DNA of 19,653 bases from an uncultured Gemella sp. Its GTDB lineage: Bacteria > Bacillota > Bacilli > Staphylococcales > Gemellaceae. The DNA lies in the NCBI GenBank assembly GCA_927911695.1, contig CAKMQO010000122.1:1-19653 (forward strand), given 5' to 3'. The notes under the pieces were generated by a model, which saw nothing but the letters and a program-made list of their open reading frames with translations, had not been told where the DNA came from and did no database searches. Below, in pieces: positions 1 through 8,872 of this stretch; the first letter of the stretch is position 1, and each line of letters starts with the position of its first letter. The position numbers and the translations under genes are program-made.

Positions 1-89
1 TATTTTTCCCCTAAATATTTTCTCTAACTTTATATCCTTCTTTCATATATGATACTTAGATTAATTTTTATTTATAATTTAATACATTA

Positions 90-118
90 ATTGTAAGCTT
101 TTTCTATTCTAAATGCAA
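90..118 (-). promoter_or_regulatory. Candidate promoter reading out of the left edge
   Basis: On the minus strand TTGCAT (113-118) lies 17 bp upstream of TACAAT (90-95), a fair sigma-A match. It sits beyond the terminator of the ABC exporter operon, so it could drive a gene left of this window. Bases 1-229 otherwise hold only AT-rich sequence with no coding region I can support. AT-rich DNA gives chance matches easily. Confidence 0.35.
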
Positions 119-229
119 GAAAACTGATATAAGTTTTTATACTTTGACCTATTAATATCTATTTTTTAATATAAAAAAATACACATTATAATTAACACTT
201 TAAATTAATTTTAACTAATATTCACAAAA

Positions 230-261
230 AAACTAGAAGCTACTTTATTCACTTCTAGTTT
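230..261 (-). terminator. Intrinsic terminator of the ABC exporter operon
   Basis: Inverted arms AACTAGAAG (231-239) and CTTCTAGTT (252-260) form a 9-bp stem. In the minus direction it is followed by a run of seven T. It lies directly after the stop of the ABC1 gene at 267. Confidence 0.85.
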
Positions 262-266
262 AAAAT

Positions 267-2006
267 CTATTTATTTAACATACCTGCTTGAAGTTGGTAC
301 ATTTTGTAATAATTACCTTTTAACGCTATTAACTCATCGTGTGTTCCAGATTCAATAATTTCACCTTTATCTAATACGTAAATACAGTTAGAATCTTGAA
401 TCGTAGATAACCTATGGGCAATTGCTATTGTCGTTCTACCTTTTCTCATTTTTTCAAGAGAATGTTGAATTAACTCTTCTGTTTCAGAGTCGATATTTGC
501 AGTAGCTTCATCAAGAATAAGAATCTTCGGCTTACTTGCTATAGTTCTAGCAAATGTTAGAAGTTGTCTTTCTCCAGATGAGAACGTTGAACCTCTTTCT
601 GTAACTAAACTATCATACTTATCTTCTAATTTATCGATAAAGTTATGTGCATCAACAAACTTCGCAGCTTCAATAACATCTTCTCGTGTTAGACTTTCAT
701 TATACATCTTAATATTAGACTCTACTGTTCCGTGATATAAGAATGGATCTTGAAGTACTAATCCTACACTGTTTCTTAATTCTTTAGAACTATAATCTTT
801 AATATTAACTCCATCAATTAAGATTTCTCCTCTATCATAATCATAAAATCTTAAGAATAGGTTCATAATAGAAGATTTACCAGATCCAGTAGCTCCTACA
901 AACGCTATACTCTCTCCATTTTTAACACTAAACGATATATTTTTAAGAACATCACGTTTACCATCGTAAGAGAAGCTAACATTTTTGAACTCGATATCTC
1001 CACGTGAAATTTTATGATTACTATCTTTTTGCTCTGGCTCATATTCTTCATTGTCTATTAGTGTGAAAACACGACCTGCAGAAATTATTGAAGTTTGAAG
1101 AATTGAGAAGTTTTGCATAAGTTCAATAATGGATTAAACAGCTGATTCGTATATTGAATAAACGCATAGATTATCCCTGCCGTAAATCCAGCACTTTCAA
1201 AACTTAGTCCAAAATACATTACGATAACACCATACGCTAATACTTTAAATAAAGCCATAGCTGGTCTTAATAATAAACTATCAACTTTTAATGATTTAGT
1301 GTAATAACGAAGGTGTTCATTATTAACCTCTCCAAATTCATCAATTAGACGTTGTTCCTGATTAAATGCTTGGATAATCTTCATACCCTCTATAGATTCA
1401 GATAATTTAGTATTCATTTCACTAATTTTCGCACGAGAAATTTCTACTAATCTACTAGAAAGCTTCTGGTATAAGTATACCGAACCAACCATTACAGGAA
1501 TAAAAAAATATCATGTAGATTGTTAATTGCCAACTTAAAGCAATCATTGCAGAAAGTGTTACTACAAACATAAGTATCGTATTTAGGAAACTTGAGAAAA
1601 TTGTTCCAAACATATCCGCAACAGCCTGTGTATCATTAGTTAATCTCGATACGACAGAACCTACAGGAGTCTTGTCAAAGTAAGACATACCTAATTTTTG
1701 CAAGTTAGCAAAACTATCATTACGTAGATCTCTAACTATACTGTGAGCCACTTTTGCGAAGTAATACTCTCCTAAAAATGTAAACACAACTCTTAGGATA
1801 AACAATCCAAAATAAATTATTAAAATATATAATCCAGCTTTAGCAATACTTTTTGTAATATAATTATCAATATAATATTGAGCTAAAAGAGGAATTGCTG
1901 TTGCGACTATCGAAGTCATTAATATAAATAATAGTGCTAATATCGATAATCCTTTATAGCGCAACATATAACGCATTAATCTAAAAAACGTCTTACTTTT
2001 CGACAT
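267..2006 (-). CDS. ABC exporter half-transporter, canonical ATPase subunit (ABC1; frameshifted twice)
   Basis: Fused membrane plus ATPase half-transporter of the BmrCD/YheIH/LmrCD multidrug exporter type, expected in the cytoplasmic membrane as a heterodimer with the adjacent ABC2. The N-terminal part carries the transmembrane segments. The C-terminal part carries Walker A GATGSGKS, Q-loop LQDP, a degenerate signature FSSGERQ, Walker B LILDEA with the catalytic Glu, and H-loop IAHRLS. The start is the ATG at 2006, 8 bases after AGGAGG (2015-2020); the in-frame GTG at 2012 is too close to that site. Two single-base indels break the frame: a 7-A run at 1502-1508 that should be 6, and a missing base near 1121-1130. 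Corrected length is 579 aa with no residue loss. The substrate cannot be told from sequence. Confidence 0.9.
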
Positions 2007-3752
2007 CTTCACTTCCTCCTTTCAAGCTTTCTTCCATTTGTTGACTTTCTAAGTCTCTTTATACCAACCGTTAATTTCGATTAGTTCATCATGAGTTCCT
2101 TTTTCAATAATCGTGTTATCACCTAAAACAATTATTAAATCAGCTTCCACTACTGCAGACAGTCTATGTGCAGTAATGATATTAGTTTGTCCACTACGTT
2201 GTTCTTTTAAGTTTTCTAAAATCACATGTTCAGTCTTAGCATCAACCGCAGATAATGAATCATCAAGGATTAAAATTTCAGGATTAATAATCAAAGCACG
2301 ACTCATTGCTAAACGTTGTTTTTGACCACCTGAAAGACTAACACCTTTCTCACCAACAATCGTATCAAACTTCTCAGGCATACCCATAATATCATCATAA
2401 AGACCACAAATTTTTGTAATTTCTTCTACTTGTTTATCATCAATTAAAGGATTTGCAAAACGAATATTCTCTTTAATCGACATAGCAAATAGTACTTGAT
2501 CTTGTGGTACATATCCGATAAGTTTTCTAAGGTCGTTAATACTGTATTCAGCAATGTCTCTATTGTTAAGCATGATATTACCAGATTTAATATTAAACTC
2601 TCTTAATAAAAGTCTTAATAATGTAGTTTTACCTGCTCCAGTAACACCGACAATCCCCAGTGTTTGACCTTTTCCAATAGCGAACTTAATATCTCTTAGG
2701 ACACTCTTACCTTCTTCAAATTCGAAGTTGTTGATATTATATTCAAGTCTACCATTTTCAGCTTTAATATTACTATCTAAGTTAGTATTTACCTCATTAG
2801 CTTCCGCTAATAAACTCTCAATACGTTTATAAGATACTTCACCACGTTGTGATATATTGTATAACCAACCAATAGCTTGAAGCGGCCATACTAACATATC
2901 AAGATAAGTCACGAAAGTAACTAACTCCCCAACCGATAAATCACCATTTGAGATGAAAATACCACCGAAGACAAGAGTAAGTGTGTAAGATAATCCAACG
3001 AAGATTAACACCATTGGATCAAATAATGAGTTATACTTAGCAGCGATAACATTCTTATCGAATACTTTGTTATTTACTTCTCTAAAGCTCTTAATCTCAT
3101 CATTACCATAACCAAATGATTTAGTAACCTTTATCCCAGAGGCACTTTCTTGAACCTTATTATTCAAATCAGAAAAAGATTCTTGAGCTGCTTCAAAACT
3201 CTCATAGTTTTTGTCCCCAATATAATTAGTAGCATACGCTAAAAATGGTAAAGGAATAATTGCTATTAGAGTTAACTTGAAATCAATTAAAAATATCATC
3301 GTAAATAATGTCACTAAAGCTGTAATACTCGCATCAACCGCTGACATTACTCCACCACCAGCAACCATTGCTACTGAGTTAATATCATTCGTTGCGTGGG
3401 CCATTAAGTCACCCGTACGGTATTTTTGGAAGAACGATGGAGACATCTTAGTAAAGTGCTCAAATAATCTTGATCTTAAAATTCTCCCTAAGTTATATGC
3501 CGCTCCAAAAATATACACACGCCAAACATAACGAAGTGCGTACATCGCAAGAGCAGCTAGTACAAGATAACCAACATTTAAGAATAGCTCTCCATTAGTT
3601 AAATTTCCAGCCTCAATTTTATCAATAACAGTCCCAATAACTTTTGGTGGTATTAAGTTAAAAATACTTACTAAGACAAGGGCAACTATCCCAATAATAT
3701 AACGTCTTTTTTCTAGCTTCATAAACCAAGATAATTTTCTAAATAAATACAT
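1993..3752 (-). CDS. ABC exporter half-transporter, degenerate ATPase subunit (ABC2; frameshifted near its C-terminus)
   Basis: Partner half-transporter of ABC1. Transmembrane segments fill roughly residues 15-300. The ATPase domain has Walker A GVTGAGKT (369-377), Q-loop Q417, a canonical signature LSGGQ (473-477), Walker B ILILDD (493-498) and H-loop H529. Asp498 replaces the usual catalytic Glu, the hallmark of the degenerate subunit in BmrC/LmrC-type pairs. The start ATG follows the sirtuin stop directly, with AGGTGAT about 6 bases upstream inside the sirtuin tail. The first in-frame stop is at 2049, giving 567 aa ending GWYKET. Restoring one base near 2060 lets the frame run on through LESQQMEESL to a TAA at 1993-1995, giving 586 aa and a 14-base overlap with ABC1 that suggests translational coupling. 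Confidence 0.9.
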
Positions 3753-4499
3753 CTACACATCACCTAACCCTTCTCCTAATTTTGAAAATACTTCTCCGAT
3801 TTTACCATTAATTACTAAGTCAGCTGTACTATCTTGCGGAGTAGACGATTTATTAATAACGACTAAATGCTTTCCTCTAAAATAATGTAAAAGATTTGCT
3901 GCTGGATAAACACTTAATGAAGTTCCACCGATAATCAGCACATCAGCTCTTTCAATAAAATTAATCGCAGCGTTAAATACCGTCATATCTAATTCTTCTT
4001 CATATAAAGTAACATACGGTTTTATTACCCCACCACATTTATCACAACTCGGTATTTCTTCAGTTTTAGCTAAGAAATCTTCTAAATTGTAAAAACTTTT
4101 ACACTTAGTACAATAATTTGCATCTACACTTCCATGAAGTTTAAGAACATTTTTACTACCCGCTTGTTCATGAAGAGTGTCAATATTTTGTGTAATTACC
4201 GCTTTAAGTTTTCCTTGTTTTTCCAAGTAAGCTAAATAAAAATGAGCTCTATTTGGTTTAGCATCAGGATAAACTAAATGCTTCTTATAAAAATCAAAGA
4301 AATCTACAGGATACTTCACAAACATAGTTCTAGAGACGAGTTGTTCAGGTGTAAAATGGCGATTTAGTTTTACACTAAACACTCCATTCGCACTTCTAAA
4401 ATCTGGTATATCAGATTCAGTAGAAACACCCGCTCCACCAAAAAAGACAATATTATCATTTAATTCTATTATTTCTTTTAGTTTATCTATATTATTCAT
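3753..4499 (-). CDS. Sir2-family NAD-dependent protein deacylase (sirtuin)
   Basis: Removes acyl groups from protein lysines using NAD+, in the cytoplasm. The 248-aa length is normal for a compact bacterial sirtuin. Visible motifs are the NAD-binding GAGVSTES (residues 23-29) followed by IPDFRS, TQNID (103-107), catalytic His122 in LHGS, zinc ligands Cys130/Cys133 and Cys152/Cys155, and GGTSLSVYPA (191-200). Residue 30 is Asp where many family members have Gly (SGIPDFR). The start is supported by AAGGAGG 8 bases upstream. The gene is separated from secA by a terminator and is followed with no gap by ABC2, so it looks like the first gene of a sirtuin-ABC2-ABC1 operon. A TATAAT at 4522-4527 may be its -10 box, without a convincing -35. 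Confidence 0.93.
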   Translation of the reverse strand: MNNIDKLKEIIELNDNIVFFGGAGVSTESDIPDFRSANGVFSVKLNRHFTPEQLVSRTMFVKYPVDFFDFYKKHLVYPDAKPNRAHFYLAYLEKQGKLKAVITQNIDTLHEQAGSKNVLKLHGSVDANYCTKCKSFYNLEDFLAKTEEIPSCDKCGGVIKPYVTLYEEELDMTVFNAAINFIERADVLIIGGTSLSVYPAANLLHYFRGKHLVVINKSSTPQDSTADLVINGKIGEVFSKLGEGLGDV

Positions 4500-4535
4500 A
4501 ATACTTGCCTCCTTATAAAATATTATAAAGTTATG

Positions 4536-4570
4536 AAAAGAAGGAAACCTTTATATAAGTCTCCTTCTTT
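4536..4570 (-). terminator. Intrinsic terminator of secA
   Basis: On the minus strand AAAGAAGGA pairs with TCCTTCTTT around a partly paired AT-rich loop. The 3' arm ends in a T-rich tail. It lies just after the secA stop and before the sirtuin. Confidence 0.75.
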
Positions 4571-4580
4571 CAATTTACTT

Positions 4581-7146
4581 CTAATTAGTTTCTTTATCTT
4601 TTTGAGCTTTTAACTCTTTAATACGTTGTTTACGCTCTTCGATACGAGCTTTTTTCTCTTCACGAGTTGCACTCTTAATTGGACCGCGAGCGATATGTTC
4701 TTTACTATCGTTAGTTACAAGGTTTGTTGGTTCTTGTTTCATTTCGATTTCTTCATGACGTTCTACTCTAATACGCATTAAGTTAGTAACAACTTCTACT
4801 TGAATATCATCAATCATGTCCTCGAACATTTGATAACCTTCTGTTTTGTACTCACGAAGCGGATCAATTTGTCCATAAGAACGAAGGAAAATCCCTTTTC
4901 TAAGTTGATCCATTTGGTCGATGTGATCAGTCCATCTATCATCGATAGCATTAAGAAGAATGTATTTCTCGAATGAATTCATAGTTTCATCACCAAGTAA
5001 CTCACGTTTCTCAGCTAACTCAAGATTAATTCTGTGTAATACAAGCTCGCGAATTTCATCATCAGACATAACGTCTGAGTACTCACTCTCAGTAATAGGT
5101 TTTTGACCTAAGAACTTCTCATTAAGTGATTTAATGATTTCTTCAGTTTCTTCTTTTTCACTATGCGCCTCTAAGTTTTCAGTGATAAATGCCATAGTTT
5201 TATCTACTGCTTCACCAATCATCTCTTGGATAATTTCAGTAACAACATCATTTTCTAACACTTCATTTCTTTCAGCGTACATGATTTCACGTTGTTTACG
5301 TAATACATCATCATATTGAAGTACTTGTTTACGTGAGTCATAGTTATTACCTTCAACACGTTTTTGAGCACTTTCAACAGATCTGCTTACCATTCTACTT
5401 TCAAGCGGTGTATCTACATCTTTACCCATAATTTTTTGTAATCTATCAGCTCCGAAACGAACCATAAGTTCATCTTCTAGAGATAGATAGAATCTACTGT
5501 ACCCTGGATCCCCTTGACGTCCTGAACGTCCACGTAATTGGTTATCAATACGGCGAGATTCGTGACGTTCTGTACCGATAACAGCAAGACCACCTAATTC
5601 ACGAACACCTTCTCCAAGTTTAATATCCGTACCACGGCCAGCCATGTTAGTCGCGATAGTTACTGAACCACGTTGTCCAGCTTGTTTAATAATCTCAGCT
5701 TCACTTTCATTTTGCTTAGCATTAAGGACTTTATGAGGAACACCATATCTGTATAATAATTTAGATACTAATTCACTCGTTTCAATTGAAACAGTACCTA
5801 AAAGAACTGGTTGTCCTTTGTCATAACGTTCTTTAACTTCTTGAGCTACTGCATTGAACTTAGCTTCCATATTTGAGTATATGAAGTCTGGTGCATCAAT
5901 CCTTGGATTGGTTTGTTCGTAGGAATTGTTGTAACAAACATGTTATAAATGTTTCTAAATTCTTCTTCCTCTGTTTTACCAGTACCTGTCATACCACTAA
6001 GTTTTTTATACATTCTGAAGAAGTTTTGGAATGTAATAGTCGCCATTGTTTTACTTTCTTTTTGAATTGGCACACCTTCTTTAGCTTCGATAGCTTGGTG
6101 TAAACCTTCAGAAAAAACGACGACCTGGCATTGTACGACCAGTAAATTGGTCAACGATTAAGATTTCTCCATCTTCAGCAACCACGTAGTCGACATCTAA
6201 CGCCATTGTATAGTTAGCTTTTAACGCTTGGTTAATGTGGTGAGTTAAATCAACATTTTTTTAATTCATAAAGATTTTTTAATCCAAAGTAACTTTCCGC
6301 TTTATCAATACCATTTTCAGAAAGTTGGATAGCTTTAGTTTTAATATCTAAAGTATAATCTCCATCACTTCCATCTTCTTCCTCTGCTTTTTTCAGAGTT
6401 TTAACGAAGGCATTTGCAACTTGATATAATGAAGTTGATTCTTGACCTTCACCAGAGATAATAAGTGGTGTACGTGCTTCATCGATAAGTACTGAGTCAA
6501 CCTCATCGATTACAGCATAGTTTAATGGACGTTGAACACGAGCTTCAACTGTTTTAACCATGTTATCTCTTAAGTAGTCAAACCCTAACTCATTGTTTGT
6601 TGAGTATGTGATATCAGCATTGTATGCTGCTCTTTTCTCTTCAGAGTTAAGAGAGTTTAAGTTAAGACCTACTGAAAGCCCCATGTAGTTATAGAAAACT
6701 CCCATTTCTTGGGCGTCACGTTGTGATAAGTATTCGTTAACTGTAACAACGTGTACACCTTCTCCTGCTAATGCGTTTAAGTATACTGGCATTGTGGCAG
6801 TAAGAGTTTTACCTTCCCCTGTTCTCATCTCCGCGATATCACCACGATGAAGTGCGATACCACCCATGATTTGAACTTTATATGGTTTCATTCCTAGAGA
6901 ACGTAATGCACCCTCACGAGCTGCAGCAAACGCATCCACTAAAATTTCATCTAATATATCCGGTGTATCTTTACCTTTTTCTTTTTGTTCTTGAATATAA
7001 GCTTTAAATTCTTCTGTTTTATTTACTAATTCTTCATCGCTAAGATTTGAATATTCTTCATCTTTAGCTAATACTTTATCAGCTAATTTCGATAAGCTTT
7101 TTACTTCTCTTCTGTTAGCATCAAATATTTTTCCTAAAATAGCCAT
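4581..7146 (-). CDS. secA: Preprotein translocase ATPase SecA (three frameshifts)
   Basis: Motor ATPase that drives unfolded preproteins through SecYEG at the membrane. Visible are Walker A MRTGEGKT, the DEAD-like [37 protein letters not shown] and the arginine-rich [10 protein letters not shown]. The start is the ATG at 7146 (MAILGKIF), 9 bases after GGAAGG; the ATG at 7152 is too close to it. Three indels interrupt the frame: a T run at 6256-6262 (7 should be 6), an A run at 6112-6117 (6 should be 5) and a missing base at about 5903-5904. Corrected length is 854 aa. The protein ends in a charged [14 protein letters not shown] tail without the usual zinc-binding CxC...C(C/H) motif. A promoter at 7214-7242 and a terminator at 4536-4570 make it a single-gene unit. 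Confidence 0.96.
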
Positions 7147-7195
7147 TAACATTTTCCTTCCGACATATTTTTCTATTAAATGATTTTATAATCAT
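7121..7195 (-). CDS. Possible 24-aa leader ORF overlapping the secA start
   Basis: Starts [10 protein letters not shown] and ends after the secA start codon, in another frame. AAGGAG lies about 12 bases upstream of its ATG, right after the secA -10 box. It may be a regulatory upstream ORF or a chance reading. It shows no arrest motif I recognise. Confidence 0.25.
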   Translation of the reverse strand: MIIKSFNRKICRKENVNGYFRKNI

Positions 7196-7213
7196 CTTAT
7201 AATTCATCTCCTT

Positions 7214-7242
7214 ATTATATCATCCATTTCTCTTTAAAGCAA
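7214..7242 (-). promoter_or_regulatory. secA promoter
   Basis: TTGCTT (7237-7242), a 17-bp spacer and a perfect TATAAT (7214-7219) on the minus strand, about 70 bp upstream of the secA start. The leader in between carries an extra AAGGAG site and a short ORF. Confidence 0.7.
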
Positions 7243-7335
7243 CCACATTAGCACGATTTTAAGTTGATATTAACTATGTATTACATTCAACAAATAAAGC
7301 TAAATGAATTTATATATTTTTGATTTTAAACAAGT

Positions 7336-7376
7336 AAAAATTCTAGTAGAACTCCCTCTTAAAATCCTACTAGAAT
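7336..7376 (-). terminator. Terminator of the WYL regulator gene
   Basis: Perfect arms ATTCTAGTAG (7340-7349) and CTACTAGAAT (7367-7376). The minus-strand product ends in five T right after the stem. It directly follows the stop codon of the WYL gene. Confidence 0.8.
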
Positions 7377-7381
7377 ATTTT

Positions 7382-8368
7382 TTATTTATATTTTTTCAGT
7401 AAACTCTCCACTTTCTCCACATACAATTCTCGTACATTTTGAGGCGTTAATATTTCAATATCACTACCTAAAGAGAAAATCCAACCTAAGAAATGACTAC
7501 TACACATAACTTCTACAGAAGTTTGATAAGAATCATCTTTTTTATGAATAATAATATCTTTACCGAATCTATCGACGATCGCTCCAATTAACGATTCTTT
7601 AAACTCTAAAGTCACCTTTTCTAAAGTCCCACCATACATACCAAAGATTTTCTTCGAATAACTCGATATATCTTCTTTTTGGAACTTATCATGACCTAAT
7701 CTATCATTCTCAGCAATAACAACATTTCTCATCTTATCAACACGATAATTCTTGATTAAGTCTGTCTTAGCATCGTAGGCAACCATGTAATAATTCTCAT
7801 CATTCCATACTAGAGCGAATGGACTTACATTATAAACTTCACCGTTTTTTCTATCAATCATCTGCTTCTTATAATTCCATTGCCAATAATTAAAATTAAT
7901 TTGCTTATTTTCTGCAATTGCATTATGAATAGCATCGACATTATAATAAATATTTTCGTTTATATATTTATTCTCTTCGAAAGAATACACCTGTCTTTGT
8001 ATCTTTTGTGCTTGTTTTTTGCTCGCTAATTTCTTGAGTTTTAAGATTAAATCGCGTGATTTTTTCGCTGTCAGAAACTTACTTGCCTGAATAACATCGA
8101 TTAACATCTTCACCTCTGCAAGCTCAAATTCTCTTTCTACTAAAGCATAGGTATTTTCACGACCACTTTTTTCAACTACGATATTAAATCCATAATCTTG
8201 TAGTAATTCTATATCCTTATATAGAGTTTTTCTCTCAACAACTATTTCTTTTTTCAAGAGTAAAGAAGTTAATTCTTTCACACTTAAATAAGTATTTTCA
8301 TCGCTATAATCTCTTAATATTTCTAATAAGTACAATAGCTTTAATTTTTGATATCTTCCTTTTTCCAT
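7382..8368 (-). CDS. WYL-domain transcriptional regulator with N-terminal HTH
   Basis: A 328-aa DNA-binding regulator of the HTH_11-WYL family. Residues about 8-65 form a winged helix-turn-helix with the typical ERKTLYKDIELLQDYGF recognition segment. Residues about 140-225 form the WYL domain (INFNYWQWN, then NVSPFALVWNDENYYMVAYD and YRVDKM). The rest fits the WCX extension. WYL domains are thought to sense ligands, often nucleic-acid fragments, but the ligand here is unknown. The start ATG is preceded by AAGGAGC. A perfect inverted repeat (8383-8400) lies just upstream of the ribosome binding site. The gene follows the HIRAN gene by 77 bp on the same strand without a terminator between them, so the two may be co-transcribed. 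Confidence 0.88.
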   Translation of the reverse strand: MEKGRYQKLKLLYLLEILRDYSDENTYLSVKELTSLLLKKEIVVERKTLYKDIELLQDYGFNIVVEKSGRENTYALVEREFELAEVKMLIDVIQASKFLTAKKSRDLILKLKKLASKKQAQKIQRQVYSFEENKYINENIYYNVDAIHNAIAENKQINFNYWQWNYKKQMIDRKNGEVYNVSPFALVWNDENYYMVAYDAKTDLIKNYRVDKMRNVVIAENDRLGHDKFQKEDISSYSKKIFGMYGGTLEKVTLEFKESLIGAIVDRFGKDIIIHKKDDSYQTSVEVMCSSHFLGWIFSLGSDIEILTPQNVRELYVEKVESLLKKYK

Positions 8369-8382
8369 AAATTTTGCTCCTT

Positions 8383-8400
8383 ATATACACTTATGTATAT
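8383..8400. promoter_or_regulatory. Inverted repeat upstream of the WYL regulator (candidate operator)
   Basis: Perfect 7-bp arms ATATACA (8383-8389) and TGTATAT (8394-8400) around a 4-base spacer, 15 bp upstream of the WYL start codon. The position between a possible promoter and the ribosome binding site suits an autoregulatory operator. AT-rich composition makes a chance repeat possible. Confidence 0.4.
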
Positions 8401-8445
8401 AATAACAACTATTTATGATTTTTTCTATCATTTTTGTGATTATTT

Positions 8446-8744
8446 TCATCTCTTTTTTAGAACTTCTGCAATTACTGAACCACCAGTAACAAAACATACT
8501 TTAACAAAGAACTTATCTCCTACTTTATCATAAATTCTTCCTGCACTTTTCGTACCTTTTGCGACAGTTCTGCAAGAATTTCCTACATAACCAACTTTAC
8601 CAAAAGTCTTCATCATAACTTTTATAGCTTCTTCGTCATAATCGTTATCAAACTCTTTCTCACAGCTTATAACATCTCCTACTTTAAAAACTTTAGCTCC
8701 AAATAGTACTCCATTCCTGTAATTGTAATATAATCATTTTCCAT
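8446..8744 (-). CDS. Small HIRAN-domain protein (one frameshift near its start)
   Basis: HIRAN domains bind DNA or RNA ends and occur in helicases and in small stand-alone proteins; the role of the stand-alone form is not established. The ATG at 8744 follows GAGGTG at a good distance and opens MENDYITITGM. The frame then fails at 8710/8711, where one base is missing. After that point the second frame reads LFGAKVFKVGDVI, later DEEAIKVM, GKVGYVGNS and SAGRIYDKVGD, and ends EVLKKR at a TGA at 8446-8448. With one base restored the gene is exactly 100 codons including stop (99 aa). The GYVxNSxxTV...SAGRIYDKxGD pattern is what identifies the family. The upstream neighbour ileS has its own terminator; the WYL regulator follows downstream. 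Confidence 0.75.
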
Positions 8745-8773
8745 TTTTAATCACCTCTTCGTTTTGTGATTTA

Positions 8774-8806
8774 ATTATAACAAGTAATCTGTCCATTTTT
8801 TTGGAC
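8774..8806 (-). promoter_or_regulatory. HIRAN gene promoter region with an inverted repeat over the -35 position
   Basis: A TATAAT (8774-8779, minus strand) lies 30 bp upstream of the start codon. There is no good -35 box at 17 bp. Instead an inverted repeat GTCCA-6-TGGAC (8791-8806) covers that position, which suits binding of an activator or repressor. Confidence 0.4.
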
Positions 8807-8821
8807 TCATTATAAAAAATT

Positions 8822-8860
8822 GAAAAAAAAAGAACTTAGATTAAAAATTAACCTAAGTTC
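8822..8860 (-). terminator. Intrinsic terminator of ileS
   Basis: On the minus strand GAACTTAGGTTAA pairs with TTAATCTAAGTTC (one G-U pair), followed by nine T. It starts 13 bases after the ileS stop codon. Confidence 0.9.
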
Positions 8861-8872
8861 CTTGTAAGAATA

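Noticed and set aside
1..229. A gene in the left-edge AT-rich stretch
   Set aside because: No reading frame of useful length with a start and ribosome binding site was seen on either strand; only a candidate promoter remains.
2113..2325. Plus-strand reading frames opposite ABC2, secA, ileS and clpB
   Set aside because: They have no ribosome binding sites or recognisable motifs and mirror well-supported minus-strand genes.
3753..4499. The sirtuin as a SirTM enzyme of a lipoylation-linked macrodomain operon
   Set aside because: It has the ordinary zinc cysteines and catalytic His, and no macrodomain, GcvH-like or LplA2 gene is adjacent. The lipL-like gene is over 10 kb away on the other strand.
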